Part shown: positions 1-6,762 of the stretch, one piece after another | How the letters are laid out: the number at the start of each line of letters is the position of its first letter | Numbering within the stretch: position 1 is the stretch's first letter | Origin: Clostridium sp. UBA6758 | Lineage (GTDB): Bacteria; Bacillota; Clostridia; Clostridiales; Clostridiaceae | Assembly (NCBI GenBank): GCA_002453475.1 | Contig: DKGY01000070.1 | Span: forward strand, 49,309 to 63,114 | DNA length: 13,806 bases | Direction of reading: 5' to 3' | The notes under the pieces: generated by a model | What the model was told of the DNA's origin: nothing | The model's input: the letters and a program-made list of their open reading frames with translations, nothing else | The model's database searches: none | Program-made: the position numbers and the translations under genes

Positions 1-657
1 AGCTAAAAAGGTTTTTATTTTATTAACAGGAGCTATATTAATTCTTGCTGCTCTTTGAGATTGATTTCCTTGGATGTTTATAACATCAGTACAACCAGGG
101 GTTGAAGCTAGAATACAAGTCATAGCCAAAAGGGTATAAAAATAAATTACAACTAAGTTGGTAGAACTATTCAATTCTTTATCTTTTGTGTAATTATTAT
201 AAAGAGCAAGATTACTCATAAAATCATCATTCATAATACTTGGGTTTATGGCTACTACATTTGATATGGTGGAATACTTTTGACTATAACTATCTACAAA
301 GGTTTTTATTATAGACTCGTTAATACCAGACTTTGCAACAGTTACTTCAATATTATCTTCAAAGGTTATATACCCTGAAATTTCACCTTTAGAAAGCATT
401 TCTTCTGCTCTATTCTTGTCTGTATTCTCTATGATAAATAAATCACTGTCTTCTATAGCTGTAGAAAAGCTTTCAGATATTTTGCTACTATTTACAAGAG
501 CAATATTAACTTTCTCAAACTCTTCACCGGTGAGTATATTTGAAAAGGCTAAATTAAAAATTGTAGCTAATACAATTGGAAATAATAAAGTCCAAAAGAT
601 ACTTAATTTATCTCTAAAACGACATTTAAGTTGATACTTAAAAATATGCCAAAACAT
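1..657 (-). CDS. ABC-2 type transporter permease, N-terminal 219 residues (runs off the window)
   Basis: This is the membrane subunit of an ABC exporter; the window edge cuts its 3' end. Translation from the ATG at 657-655 is open to base 1 and starts MFWHIFKYQLK. A first membrane segment lies at about residues 20-38 (IFWTLLFPIVLATIFNLAF). A soluble, extracytoplasmic-looking stretch of about 130 residues follows, and a second hydrophobic segment lies at about 168-184 (VVIYFYTLLAMTCILAS). One helix, a large external loop, then a helix bundle is the usual layout of ABC-2/LnrN-like permeases. The ribosome-binding site GGAGG (666-670 on the complement) sits 8 bases before the ATG. The gene follows the ATPase gene by 15 bases on the same strand, so the two are almost certainly co-transcribed and form one transporter. 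The substrate cannot be read from this fragment. The missing part should hold the remaining helices; a second permease may follow. Confidence 0.85.
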   Translation of the reverse strand, partial: MFWHIFKYQLKCRFRDKLSIFWTLLFPIVLATIFNLAFSNILTGEEFEKVNIALVNSSKISESFSTAIEDSDLFIIENTDKNRAEEMLSKGEISGYITFEDNIEVTVAKSGINESIIKTFVDSYSQKYSTISNVVAINPSIMNDDFMSNLALYNNYTKDKELNSSTNLVVIYFYTLLAMTCILASTPGCTDVINIQGNQSQRAARINIAPVNKIKTFLA

Positions 658-672
658 TCTATATGCCTCCTT

Positions 673-1605
673 TTAATCTCTAAGCGCTTTACCAGTAATT
701 TCTAAGAATACATCATTTAAGGTAGGTTGCTCTGAGTAAATTTTTCCATAACTTATTTTATTGTCTCCAATATAGCTAACAATGTCTCCAAGGCAGCTAT
801 GTCCACTTTTTGTTCTAATATTTAGTAAATTACTCTTATAGTCTACTGATATAATATTAGGGAGAGCATTTATATTTTTAATATGATCTTCATTTAAATT
901 AAAGGCTTCAATAATTATTTTTTCACCTAAATCAATAATGGACTTTAGTTCTTCCTTCGTACCTTTTGCAATGACTTTACCCTTGTCCATAATGGCAATA
1001 GAAGTGCAAAGCTGTTCAATTTCTTCCATGTAGTGTGAGGTATATATAATTGTGGCTCCTTGGGCATTTAATTTTTTCATTCCCTCTAAAATATGATTTC
1101 TACTTTGAGGGTCAACAGCTACCGTTGGCTCATCTAAAATGATTAGTTTTGGATTATGAGCTATACCGCAAGCAATGTTTAATCTTCTAAGAAGTCCTCC
1201 ACTTAACTTTTTAGGAATAAATTTTTTGTAATCAGAAAGTCCAACAAAATCAATAGCCTTTTCCACAAGTACTTTTCGTTCCTTCTTATTTGTTACATAT
1301 AGTCCACAGAAATAATCAATGTTTTCATATACTGTTAATTCATCAAAGACGGCGACATTTTGCATAACAATACCAATGTCTTTTTTTACTTTATAATTTG
1401 TTGGAGTCATTTCTTCTCCTAAGATTTCAATAGTTCCTTTATCATATTTAAGTAGAGATAACATACAGTTTATAGTAGTAGTTTTACCAGAACCATTTGG
1501 ACCTAAAAGACCAAATATTTCTCCTTTTTTTATATCTAAATTTAAGTGATCTAAAGCAATTAAATCTCCATATCTTTTTACTAGGTTTTCTATTTTTACA
1601 ATCAT
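673..1605 (-). CDS. ABC transporter ATP-binding protein, drug/lipid export type (LnrL-like)
   Basis: This 310-residue cytoplasmic ATPase powers the adjacent ABC-2 permease. Visible motifs in order: Walker A GPNGSGKTT (35-43), Q-loop MQN around Q82, signature LSGG (134-137) followed by LLRRLNIA, Walker B LIILDEP (154-160, D158/E159), D-loop VDPQSR and switch histidine H191 (YTSHYMEE). All catalytic residues are present. Roughly 100 residues follow the ATPase core, as is normal for the DrrA/LnrL/CcmA-like exporters of this length. The ATG at 1605 has GGAGT eight bases upstream. Divergent to it lies a NarL-type two-component system, the arrangement known for Bacillus LnrJK-LnrLMN (linearmycin resistance) and similar antibiotic-sensing modules. 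Export of an amphiphilic toxin is therefore a reasonable inference, not something the sequence proves. EPTVAVDP has Ala where EPTVGVDP is common, which should be harmless. Confidence 0.93.
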   Translation of the reverse strand: MIVKIENLVKRYGDLIALDHLNLDIKKGEIFGLLGPNGSGKTTTINCMLSLLKYDKGTIEILGEEMTPTNYKVKKDIGIVMQNVAVFDELTVYENIDYFCGLYVTNKKERKVLVEKAIDFVGLSDYKKFIPKKLSGGLLRRLNIACGIAHNPKLIILDEPTVAVDPQSRNHILEGMKKLNAQGATIIYTSHYMEEIEQLCTSIAIMDKGKVIAKGTKEELKSIIDLGEKIIIEAFNLNEDHIKNINALPNIISVDYKSNLLNIRTKSGHSCLGDIVSYIGDNKISYGKIYSEQPTLNDVFLEITGKALRD

Positions 1606-1774
1606 AGTTATTACTCCTTACTTTATTTAGTTTATACTTATAGTTTATTAGAGAATCTCTTTGTAGGTAAGTGCTATTTGTCATGAATATTAAATTACAT
1701 TTGTCACTTTAGGCATCTGAAAATAAATAATAAGTCAAAGATGGTAAGCATATTTTGAGTTAGACAAGGAAATA

Positions 1775-1806
1775 GGTTCCTCAGATAGTAGAACTATCTA
1801 AGGGCC
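1775..1806. promoter_or_regulatory. Imperfect palindrome in the divergent ABC / two-component region (candidate operator)
   Basis: The core is AGATAGT-aga-ACTATCT (1783-1799), a perfect 7-bp inverted repeat with a 3-base centre. After one mismatch, CCT (1779-1781) pairs with AGG (1801-1803), and GG (1775-1776) pairs with CC (1805-1806). It lies between the divergent ATPase and kinase genes, about 65 bases before the kinase start. It has no following T-run, so it is a poor terminator. A dimeric response regulator or other repressor site is the natural reading, but binding is inferred. Confidence 0.4.
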
Positions 1807-1819
1807 TTATATAAAACTT

Positions 1820-1849
1820 TTGTAAAAAATTTGTATATGTTATTATAGA
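1820..1849 (+). promoter_or_regulatory. Possible sigma-A promoter for the kinase/regulator pair
   Basis: TTGTAA (1820-1825) is followed 18 bases later by TATAGA (1844-1849), with TATTAT (1841-1846) as an alternative -10. Either gives a leader of about 20 bases before the kinase ATG at 1872. Both boxes are imperfect and the region is AT-rich, so the call is tentative. The palindrome at 1775-1806 lies just upstream of the -35, where an activator would be expected. Confidence 0.35.
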
Positions 1850-1871
1850 TATATAAAGTGAGGAAGTATAG

Positions 1872-2942
1872 ATGAATAATATATTAAATAAAATTATTTT
1901 ACTTATAGGTTCGGCATTATTACTTATAGAAAATTATGATATAGAAAAATCAATTTTACCAATTTTAGTTACAGTAGCAATAACTTGTTTTCTAGAATAC
2001 TTTAACAAGGATAAATTAAATATAATAGTATTAATAAGTTATAGTGTTGTTTGCATTTTATATCCTGAATTTCTGATGGGCATTCCTATAATATTTTATG
2101 ATACTATTTTTTCAAAGTATAAATATATATGCATCCTAATTTTAATTCCATACATGATGAATATACATAAATATCCATATATGATTAGTATAATAATTCT
2201 TGGACTTCTTAGTACATCAACAATGTTAAAATTTAATACTTTAAAATATGAAAATTTGCATGATAAATTTATAAAGCAAAGAGATGATTTAACTGAGATA
2301 TCTATAATATTAGAAGAGAAGGTAAAGGAATTACAATATAAACAAGACTTTGAAGTTAATTTTGCAACGTTAAAGGAGCGAAATCGTATTTCAAGAGAAA
2401 TTCACGATAATGTAGGACACCTTTTAACTAGCTCTATATTGCAAATAGGTGCTATTATGGCAATTACTAGAGAAGAGCAAACTAAAGGGTTCCTAGAGGA
2501 TATTAGATCTACATTAGATCAAGGCATGGATTCTATTAGGAGCAGTATTCATAATTTACATGAGGATTCTATTGACTTATATGTACAACTTTCAAAGTTG
2601 ATAAATGAATTTAAATTTTGTAAGGCTACTTTAAATTATGAGTTTTCTTCTAATCCAGATGTTAAAATTAAATATGCTGTCATCGCTATTGTAAAAGAGG
2701 CTCTATCTAATATAATAAAGCATTCAAATGCAACCACAGTAACTGTAAGTTTATATGAACATCCAAAATTATATCAAGTAATTATTTTAGATGATGGAAG
2801 TGAAAAGAAGGTAAGTATGGATGGTGGAATGGGCTTACAAAGCATTGAAAAGAGGGTAAATAGCTTAAATGGTATTGTGAATTTTGATAATTCAAAAGGG
2901 TTTAAAATATTTATATCTATTATGAAGGAGGGAGAACTATGA
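1872..2942 (+). CDS. Sensor histidine kinase, NarL/LnrJ-type (HisKA_3)
   Basis: This 356-residue membrane kinase autophosphorylates on histidine and passes phosphate to the regulator encoded next to it. The N-terminal 120 residues contain about five or six short hydrophobic segments (about 7-19, 27-43, 50-63, 68-78, 85-96, 103-116) with little external sequence, so the signal is probably sensed within the membrane. A coiled-coil-like linker (about 124-165) leads to the HisKA_3 motif ERNRISREIHDNVGH, with phospho-acceptor H178. The ATPase domain shows the N-box KEALSNIIKHSNA (275-287), DDG (307-309) and GGMGL (318-322). All key residues are present. The start has GAGGAAG five bases upstream. 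Its stop overlaps the regulator's start (ATGA), so the two are translationally coupled. Its place opposite an ABC exporter suggests it senses the exported compound or the resulting membrane stress; the ligand is unknown. Confidence 0.92.
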   Translation: MNNILNKIILLIGSALLLIENYDIEKSILPILVTVAITCFLEYFNKDKLNIIVLISYSVVCILYPEFLMGIPIIFYDTIFSKYKYICILILIPYMMNIHKYPYMISIIILGLLSTSTMLKFNTLKYENLHDKFIKQRDDLTEISIILEEKVKELQYKQDFEVNFATLKERNRISREIHDNVGHLLTSSILQIGAIMAITREEQTKGFLEDIRSTLDQGMDSIRSSIHNLHEDSIDLYVQLSKLINEFKFCKATLNYEFSSNPDVKIKYAVIAIVKEALSNIIKHSNATTVTVSLYEHPKLYQVIILDDGSEKKVSMDGGMGLQSIEKRVNSLNGIVNFDNSKGFKIFISIMKEGEL

Positions 2943-3565
2943 GAATAATTATTATAGATGATGATAAGCTTATTGCAGCATCTTTAAAGACCATCATAGA
3001 GACAGCAAGTGATATAGAGGTGATATCGCTTGGATATAGTGGTGAAGAAGCTATTGAGCTTTATAATAGGTATACTCCAGATATATTACTTATGGATATT
3101 CGTATGGGGGAAATGTCAGGGCTAGAGGCTGCACAGAAAATTTTAAAATCTCATAATGAGGGGAGAATATTATTTTTAACCACTTTTGAAGATGATGAAT
3201 ATATTATAACTGCATTAAAAGTTGGTGCTAAGGGATATATTTTAAAACAACACTTTGAAAGTATAGTACCTGCTTTAAAGGCAGTAGAACTTGGACAAAG
3301 TGTTTTTGGACAAGAAATTATATCTAAAATTCCTACTATGCTACATAATAATGAAAATAAAAAGGATATGTCAAATTACGATTTAGTTGATAGGGATATT
3401 GAAATAATTACTTTAGTTTCTCAAGGCCTTTCTAATAAGGAAATATCAGCAAAATTATTTTTAAGTGAGGGCACAATAAGAAACTATATAAGTGGTATTT
3501 TAGAAAAATTAAATCTTAGAGATAGAACACAACTTGCCATATTTTATTTCAATAATATAAAATGA
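2939..3565 (+). CDS. Response regulator, NarL/LuxR family (LnrK-like)
   Basis: This 208-residue DNA-binding protein is the partner of the preceding kinase. The receiver domain (about 1-120) has the acidic pocket D7-D8-D9, phospho-acceptor D53 (LLMDIRM), T81/T82 and K103 (GYILK). The C-terminal LuxR-type helix-turn-helix (about 148-208) shows the usual core: DRDIEIITLVSQGLSNKEIS, then SEGTIRNYISGILEKLNL. AAGGAGGGA at 2925-2933 lies inside the end of the kinase gene, six to seven bases before the ATG, and the genes overlap by four bases. Regulators of this class usually bind as dimers upstream of an exporter operon. The palindrome at 1775-1806 between the kinase and ATPase genes is a natural candidate target, so the system may control the divergent ABC operon and perhaps itself. 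Confidence 0.94.
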   Translation: MRIIIIDDDKLIAASLKTIIETASDIEVISLGYSGEEAIELYNRYTPDILLMDIRMGEMSGLEAAQKILKSHNEGRILFLTTFEDDEYIITALKVGAKGYILKQHFESIVPALKAVELGQSVFGQEIISKIPTMLHNNENKKDMSNYDLVDRDIEIITLVSQGLSNKEISAKLFLSEGTIRNYISGILEKLNLRDRTQLAIFYFNNIK

Positions 3566-3619
3566 AGCATTTCTAAAGATTAGATATGAAAATTTTTCAA
3601 GTAATAAGATTAGTAAGTG

Positions 3620-3673
3620 TAATATTATTTTTATATTGTAGCAATAAAAGGTGCAATAGGAAAAATAATATTA
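3620..3673. repeat. Perfect 13-bp AT-only inverted repeat between the regulator and lipoprotein genes
   Basis: TAATATTATTTTT (3620-3632) is exactly complementary to AAAAATAATATTA (3661-3673), with a 28-base loop that itself holds TATTG-tag-CAATA. No T-run follows the right arm, and the stem is all A-T, so it is not a standard terminator. The right arm lies just upstream of the lipoprotein promoter, so an operator or weak terminator are both possible. In such AT-rich DNA it could also be chance. Confidence 0.4.
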
Positions 3674-3706
3674 GAATAATAACTGAGTGTATGCTTATAC
3701 TATAAT
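3671..3706 (+). promoter_or_regulatory. Probable promoter of the lipoprotein gene
   Basis: A consensus -10 TATAAT lies at 3701-3706 (overlapping TATACT at 3696-3701), 30 bases before the ATG at 3736. The -35 is weak: TTAGAA (3671-3676) fits only the upstream -10, with a 19-base spacer. The leader would be about 25 bases and ends in the strong site GAGGAGG (3722-3728). Confidence 0.45.
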
Positions 3707-3735
3707 CATAAAAATAAGCACAGAGGAGGTTTATT

Positions 3736-4311
3736 ATGAAAAGAATAGCGCTTTTAATTGCAACAATAGCATTAACAACAGGGCTTATAGGATGTACCAA
3801 TAATGGCACTGCAGGAAATAATAAAAATACTGGTAGTGAGGTTGCTCAAAATATAACTGAAAGTGGAACAGCTAATAATGGAACAAAGGAAAGTGGAGTA
3901 CTAGGCGTAAGTGACAAGAATGGTAATAATAATACACTCTTTGGTATGGATTTAACCAACAATAATTATTCTAATGGTATATATCGTGGTGCATATATAG
4001 ATGAGGATGAATTATCAGTTGAATTCACTTTATCTAACAATATAATTAAAGATATTAAGTTTATAGCATTATCTAATAATGATGAAAATTATTTAGAAGA
4101 TGGTAAATTTAAGAATATAAAAAATCAGTATGAAGCTTTGATAAACTATTTAAAGGATAAAGATATAAGACAAAGTCTTAATGATTTACATAATCCTTCT
4201 TCTATAGTTAAGGATATGGATCAAAAAGTTGAAGTAGGAAGGGTAACATCAGCTATACATGATGCTTTAAATAGAGGTGTATTTTCTGCTACTAATGGCA
4301 CCAATAAATAA
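3736..4311 (+). CDS. Secreted lipoprotein with an FMN-binding-like C-terminal region
   Basis: The 191-residue product begins with a lipoprotein signal: MKRIAL, a hydrophobic core, and the lipobox LIGC with lipidated C20. It should be anchored to the outer face of the membrane. Residues about 21-78 are a low-complexity Asn/Gly/Thr/Ser spacer that would cross the cell wall. The folded part (about 79-185) starts YSNGIYRGAYIDEDELSVEF and ends VTSAIHDALNRGVF. From memory, this start and end resemble FMN-binding-domain lipoproteins of clostridia (GxYxG...SAIxDALNRGxY). The SGAT/TGAT motif in which flavin is covalently attached in that family is not present; the matching stretch reads DMDQKVEVGRV. 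It may therefore bind flavin non-covalently or not at all. GAGGAGG lies eight bases before the ATG. A strong terminator follows, so it is probably a single-gene unit. Lipoprotein: confident; domain assignment: moderate. Confidence 0.82.
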   Translation: MKRIALLIATIALTTGLIGCTNNGTAGNNKNTGSEVAQNITESGTANNGTKESGVLGVSDKNGNNNTLFGMDLTNNNYSNGIYRGAYIDEDELSVEFTLSNNIIKDIKFIALSNNDENYLEDGKFKNIKNQYEALINYLKDKDIRQSLNDLHNPSSIVKDMDQKVEVGRVTSAIHDALNRGVFSATNGTNK

Positions 4312-4373
4312 TATATATTAAGTTGGTAATAAAAAGACCAAATAGAAAAGATATAGTGCATATAAGAAATAGA

Positions 4374-4440
4374 CTGTCTCAAAATAAATCACTAAACTTT
4401 AACTTAAGGTTTAGGGTGTTTTGAGACGGTTTTTTATTTT
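4374..4440 (+). terminator. Strong long-stem Rho-independent terminator after the lipoprotein gene
   Basis: CTGTCTCAAAA (4374-4384) pairs with TTTTGAGACGG (4419-4429), with one G-U pair. After a small internal loop, CTAAAC (4392-4397) pairs with GTTTAG (4409-4414), and the helix continues inward to a loop of about five bases. TTTTTTATTTT follows directly at 4430-4440. It ends the lipoprotein transcript 60 bases after its stop. Its first 12 bases recur in the hairpin near 12038. Confidence 0.85.
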
Positions 4441-4477
4441 ATATGATTAGAAATGTTATTTATATTAAGATAGAGTA

Positions 4478-4503
4478 ACAATGAAATTTTAAATACATAT
4501 ACT
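4478..4503 (+). promoter_or_regulatory. Sigma-K-like promoter candidate upstream of the Cys/Trp-rich gene
   Basis: AC (4478-4479), 16 bases, then CATATACT (4496-4503) fits the short sporulation sigma-K pattern AC-N16/17-CATAnnnT, except that G replaces the final A. The leader would be about 115 bases. The rest of the gene-free stretch 4312-4625 shows only the terminator just described and a run of AT-rich DNA. The motif is short enough to arise by chance; it is noted because the downstream product is Cys-rich and non-membrane, like many spore-surface proteins. Confidence 0.2.
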
Positions 4504-4625
4504 GTAGTGACAGAATAAATTTAATGATAAAAAATCATTATTTAGGTACAGATGATATTAAATATATATTAATAAAGGAAGTACTGTGATTAAAACAAAA
4601 TATATTAGTGTATGAGGTGTAGTGT

Positions 4626-5132
4626 ATGAGTACAATAAAAAGAGCATTAAGATATATGGCAGATAAAAATTTTAATCCGACACCAGAATATATGGATTCA
4701 ATGCCAGAGAAAGGCAAAGATTTAGAAGTACATCCAAAAGGTGAAGCTCCAAAAGGTGGAATAGGAGTAACTCTCATACCTTGTAAATGTCCACAAGATT
4801 TTGGACAAGTAGCTGTAATCGATGCTACAACTAAAGGTAGAATAGTTAAGTTTTCTATTAAAGTTAATAATCTTTGCAGGAATAAAGAATATATAGTGTC
4901 TGTAGTATTATATAAGTGGATTTGGATTTGGAATTGTAAATGGGTTAAAGTTCCTATCGCAGAAGACTTTAAAATTGCAAAATATACAGGATGTGAATCT
5001 CATGGAACAGACACAGTTTATTTTCAATTAGCTATTAAAGAACCATTATGCTCTGGACAATGCATGGGTATCGATATTATTAGTAATTATGTAAGTGATT
5101 GTAACTTACAATTTAAAAATACGGTAAAGTAA
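4626..5132 (+). CDS. Unrecognised Cys- and Trp-rich 168-residue protein
   Basis: I do not recognise a characterised family. There is no signal peptide or membrane helix. Residues 1-45 are polar, Pro/Lys-rich and probably disordered. CKC (53-55) opens a region that alternates in a beta-strand-like way (about 60-165): RIVKFSIKVNNLC, a tryptophan cluster YKWIWIWNCKW (96-106), VYFQLAI, and IDIISNYVS. The eight cysteines are at 53, 55, 84, 104, 123, 142, 146 and 159. The spacing 'xVNNLCxNKEyiVsVvLY' faintly recalls uncharacterised clostridial proteins with a V-x-N/K-N-V-C-P-x-K motif; this is from memory. A beta-sandwich stabilised by disulfides or metal is a reasonable guess. GAGGTG at 4614-4619 lies six bases before the ATG, supporting this start. 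It has its own downstream hairpins and appears monocistronic. A spore-surface role is only a speculation from composition and a possible sigma-K promoter. Confidence 0.8.
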   Translation: MSTIKRALRYMADKNFNPTPEYMDSMPEKGKDLEVHPKGEAPKGGIGVTLIPCKCPQDFGQVAVIDATTKGRIVKFSIKVNNLCRNKEYIVSVVLYKWIWIWNCKWVKVPIAEDFKIAKYTGCESHGTDTVYFQLAIKEPLCSGQCMGIDIISNYVSDCNLQFKNTVK

Positions 5133-5145
5133 CTTTAAATTGTAA
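5106..5145. repeat. Perfect 12-bp inverted repeat spanning a stop codon
   Basis: TTACAATTTAAA (5106-5117) is exactly complementary to TTTAAATTGTAA (5134-5145), with a 16-base loop holding the TAA stop (5130-5132) of the Cys/Trp-rich gene. No T-run follows. It may protect the mRNA 3' end or act together with the true terminator 55 bases further on. Confidence 0.45.
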
Positions 5146-5199
5146 AGGTACTAGGATTTACATAATAAATAGTGCCTGACTTATAAATATTATATAAAA

Positions 5200-5238
5200 A
5201 CTCCTTAGAATACAATTTTCTAAGGAGTAATTTTTTTT
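5200..5238. terminator. Bidirectional terminator between convergent genes
   Basis: ACTCCTTAGAA (5200-5210) and TTCTAAGGAGT (5218-5228) form a perfect 11-bp stem with a 7-base loop. TTTTTTTT (5231-5238) follows on the plus strand, and the run AAAAA just before the stem gives a T-run on the minus strand. It serves the Cys/Trp-rich gene (plus) and the MATE gene (minus), whose stop codon is at 5240-5242. Confidence 0.88.
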
Positions 5239-5239
5239 A

Positions 5240-6616
5240 TTAAGCTGTTACGGTTTTAGTAATTTTTTCTTTTTGGTCTTTTCTCCAAGTGCTATTTAGT
5301 AGATAAAAAGATGCAACTGCAGAAATTAAATCTGAGGCAGGATATGCAATCCATGCACCTATAGTACCAAAAATGTTTACAAAAACTATAGCTAAAGGAA
5401 TAAATACTATTAACTGTCTAAATAGAGATAATCTAAATCCCTTTTTAGCCTCACCAATAGCTTGATAGTAGTATATACCTACATAGTATAACCCCACTAA
5501 TGGAAGTAGGAATATACATATTCTAAGTGCCTTAACGGCCTCAGGTAATAACTTTGCATCAGTTAAAAACAATCCTATCATCTGTGGAGCAAAATACATA
5601 AGAAATACCCCAAATACTAAAGATATTATCGTTACAGTTTTTATAGATGCTTTAACTGTATTTTTAACTCTATCAAAATTTCTTGCACCAAAGTTAAAGG
5701 CTACAATTGGTTGCATAGCAGAACTTATACCAATTATTGCAATAAACATAAACATAGATATTTTAGTAATAACACCTACTATTATTATAGCTTCATTACC
5801 ACCTCTAGAAATTAATAAGTTATTTAAAACCACAGAAACTACTGCATCTGATATTTCAATAACAAAGGTTGAAAATCCCACAGCAATTAACCCTTTAATT
5901 AATGAAATATCTACATTTGGTAAAATGTTATTTAATGAAAATTTAATTTTAAAGTGTTTAATTACATCTTTAAACTTGTATAGAACAAAAATTAAGCCTA
6001 CAAATTGAGAACCTACAGTAGCGATAGCTGCACCGGCTATACCTATATTTAAATGAGCTACTAATATGTAGTCAACTACAATATTTAGAAGTGCACCTAT
6101 ACTGTTAGCATAAAGACCTATTTTAGAATTTCCTAGAGCTGTCATTATTTGAGAGCAAACTATAGTTAATCCTTGAAAAATTGCTCCTATAAAAATTATA
6201 GATATATAATCATTAGTTAATCCAAAGGTAGCTTCACTAGCACCAAGTTTATATAACAAACCACCTCTAAAGAAGAATAAAAGTAGAGGAATTATTGTTA
6301 AAGATACTATAGTAACAGATACTGAATTAATTATTGTAGATTTAACCTTATCAGGTTGTTTTTCACCGGAATATCTAGAAACGTAGGTTGAAGCTCCTAC
6401 ACCAAATAAGAAAGCGATTGCTATAAGAAAACGTTGAATTGGAAATGCAATTGTTAACGCGCCAATAGCATTAGGGCCAATATACCTACCAACAAAAACT
6501 GTGTCTACCATGTTATAAAGTTCTGCTACAAGCAAAGAAAATATTGCAGGTATAGCAAACTTAAATAATACTCTGTATGTCCTTCCATCCGAAAATACTT
6601 TAGGGTTAATTCCCAT
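5240..6616 (-). CDS. MATE-family efflux transporter (MepA/DinF-like)
   Basis: This 458-residue integral membrane protein has about 12 hydrophobic helices in two MatE halves, the normal size for the family. Such proteins export cationic drugs or metabolites in exchange for Na+ or H+. The diagnostic first-helix stretch LYNMVDTVFVGRYIGPNAIG is intact, as is the second-repeat stretch SSAMQPIVAFNFGARNFDRV. The open frame extends to a GTG at 6625, but that GTG is part of the GAGGTG ribosome-binding site (6623-6628). The ATG at 6616, six bases after that site, gives MGINPKVF and is the likely start. The gene is alone on its strand, with a terminator after it. A promoter overlapped by a perfect palindrome lies about 120-175 bases upstream, suggesting repression by a MarR- or TetR-type regulator that is not encoded in this window. 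The substrate cannot be inferred. Confidence 0.93.
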   Translation of the reverse strand: MGINPKVFSDGRTYRVLFKFAIPAIFSLLVAELYNMVDTVFVGRYIGPNAIGALTIAFPIQRFLIAIAFLFGVGASTYVSRYSGEKQPDKVKSTIINSVSVTIVSLTIIPLLLFFFRGGLLYKLGASEATFGLTNDYISIIFIGAIFQGLTIVCSQIMTALGNSKIGLYANSIGALLNIVVDYILVAHLNIGIAGAAIATVGSQFVGLIFVLYKFKDVIKHFKIKFSLNNILPNVDISLIKGLIAVGFSTFVIEISDAVVSVVLNNLLISRGGNEAIIIVGVITKISMFMFIAIIGISSAMQPIVAFNFGARNFDRVKNTVKASIKTVTIISLVFGVFLMYFAPQMIGLFLTDAKLLPEAVKALRICIFLLPLVGLYYVGIYYYQAIGEAKKGFRLSLFRQLIVFIPLAIVFVNIFGTIGAWIAYPASDLISAVASFYLLNSTWRKDQKEKITKTVTA

Positions 6617-6735
6617 TAGTTTCACCTCATTTATTTGAAAATTCTGTATATTTCTCTTGGGTTTATTTTATGAAAAGTTTCCTTCGGTTTATAGAAAAAT
6701 ACACTTTATCTTCATGTTTAGTTAATTTTAATCTC

Positions 6736-6758
6736 CTTGAGATTTAATTAATCTCAAG
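6736..6758. promoter_or_regulatory. Perfect 9-bp palindrome overlapping the MATE transcription start (candidate operator)
   Basis: CTTGAGATT (6736-6744) and AATCTCAAG (6750-6758) flank a 5-base AT centre. There is no T-run on either side, so it is not a terminator. It covers the predicted start point (about 6756) of the promoter at 6763-6792, the position expected for a repressor roadblock. The half-site length and spacing suit MarR- or TetR-like dimers; the identity of the regulator is unknown. Confidence 0.5.
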
Positions 6759-6762
6759 AGTA

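Noticed and set aside
416..634. 72-codon plus-strand open frame
   Set aside because: It lies wholly inside the ABC permease gene on the other strand, which has a ribosome-binding site and coherent membrane segments.
1484..1684. 66-codon minus-strand open frame overlapping the start of the ATPase gene
   Set aside because: It is an out-of-frame shadow of the Walker A region; no family resemblance.
3597..3809. 70-codon minus-strand hydrophobic open frame over the lipoprotein promoter and signal peptide
   Set aside because: The hydrophobicity comes from the complement of AT-rich DNA; it collides with a clear promoter, ribosome-binding site and lipobox on the plus strand.
4538..4777. 79-codon minus-strand open frame over the start of the Cys/Trp-rich gene
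   Set aside because: The plus-strand gene has a good ribosome-binding site and a longer frame; the minus-strand frame resembles no protein family.
6617..6756. Possible riboswitch in the 140-base MATE leader (guanidine or preQ1 types considered)
   Set aside because: No conserved riboswitch core or terminator/anti-terminator pair is visible; only the palindrome at the 5' end stands out.
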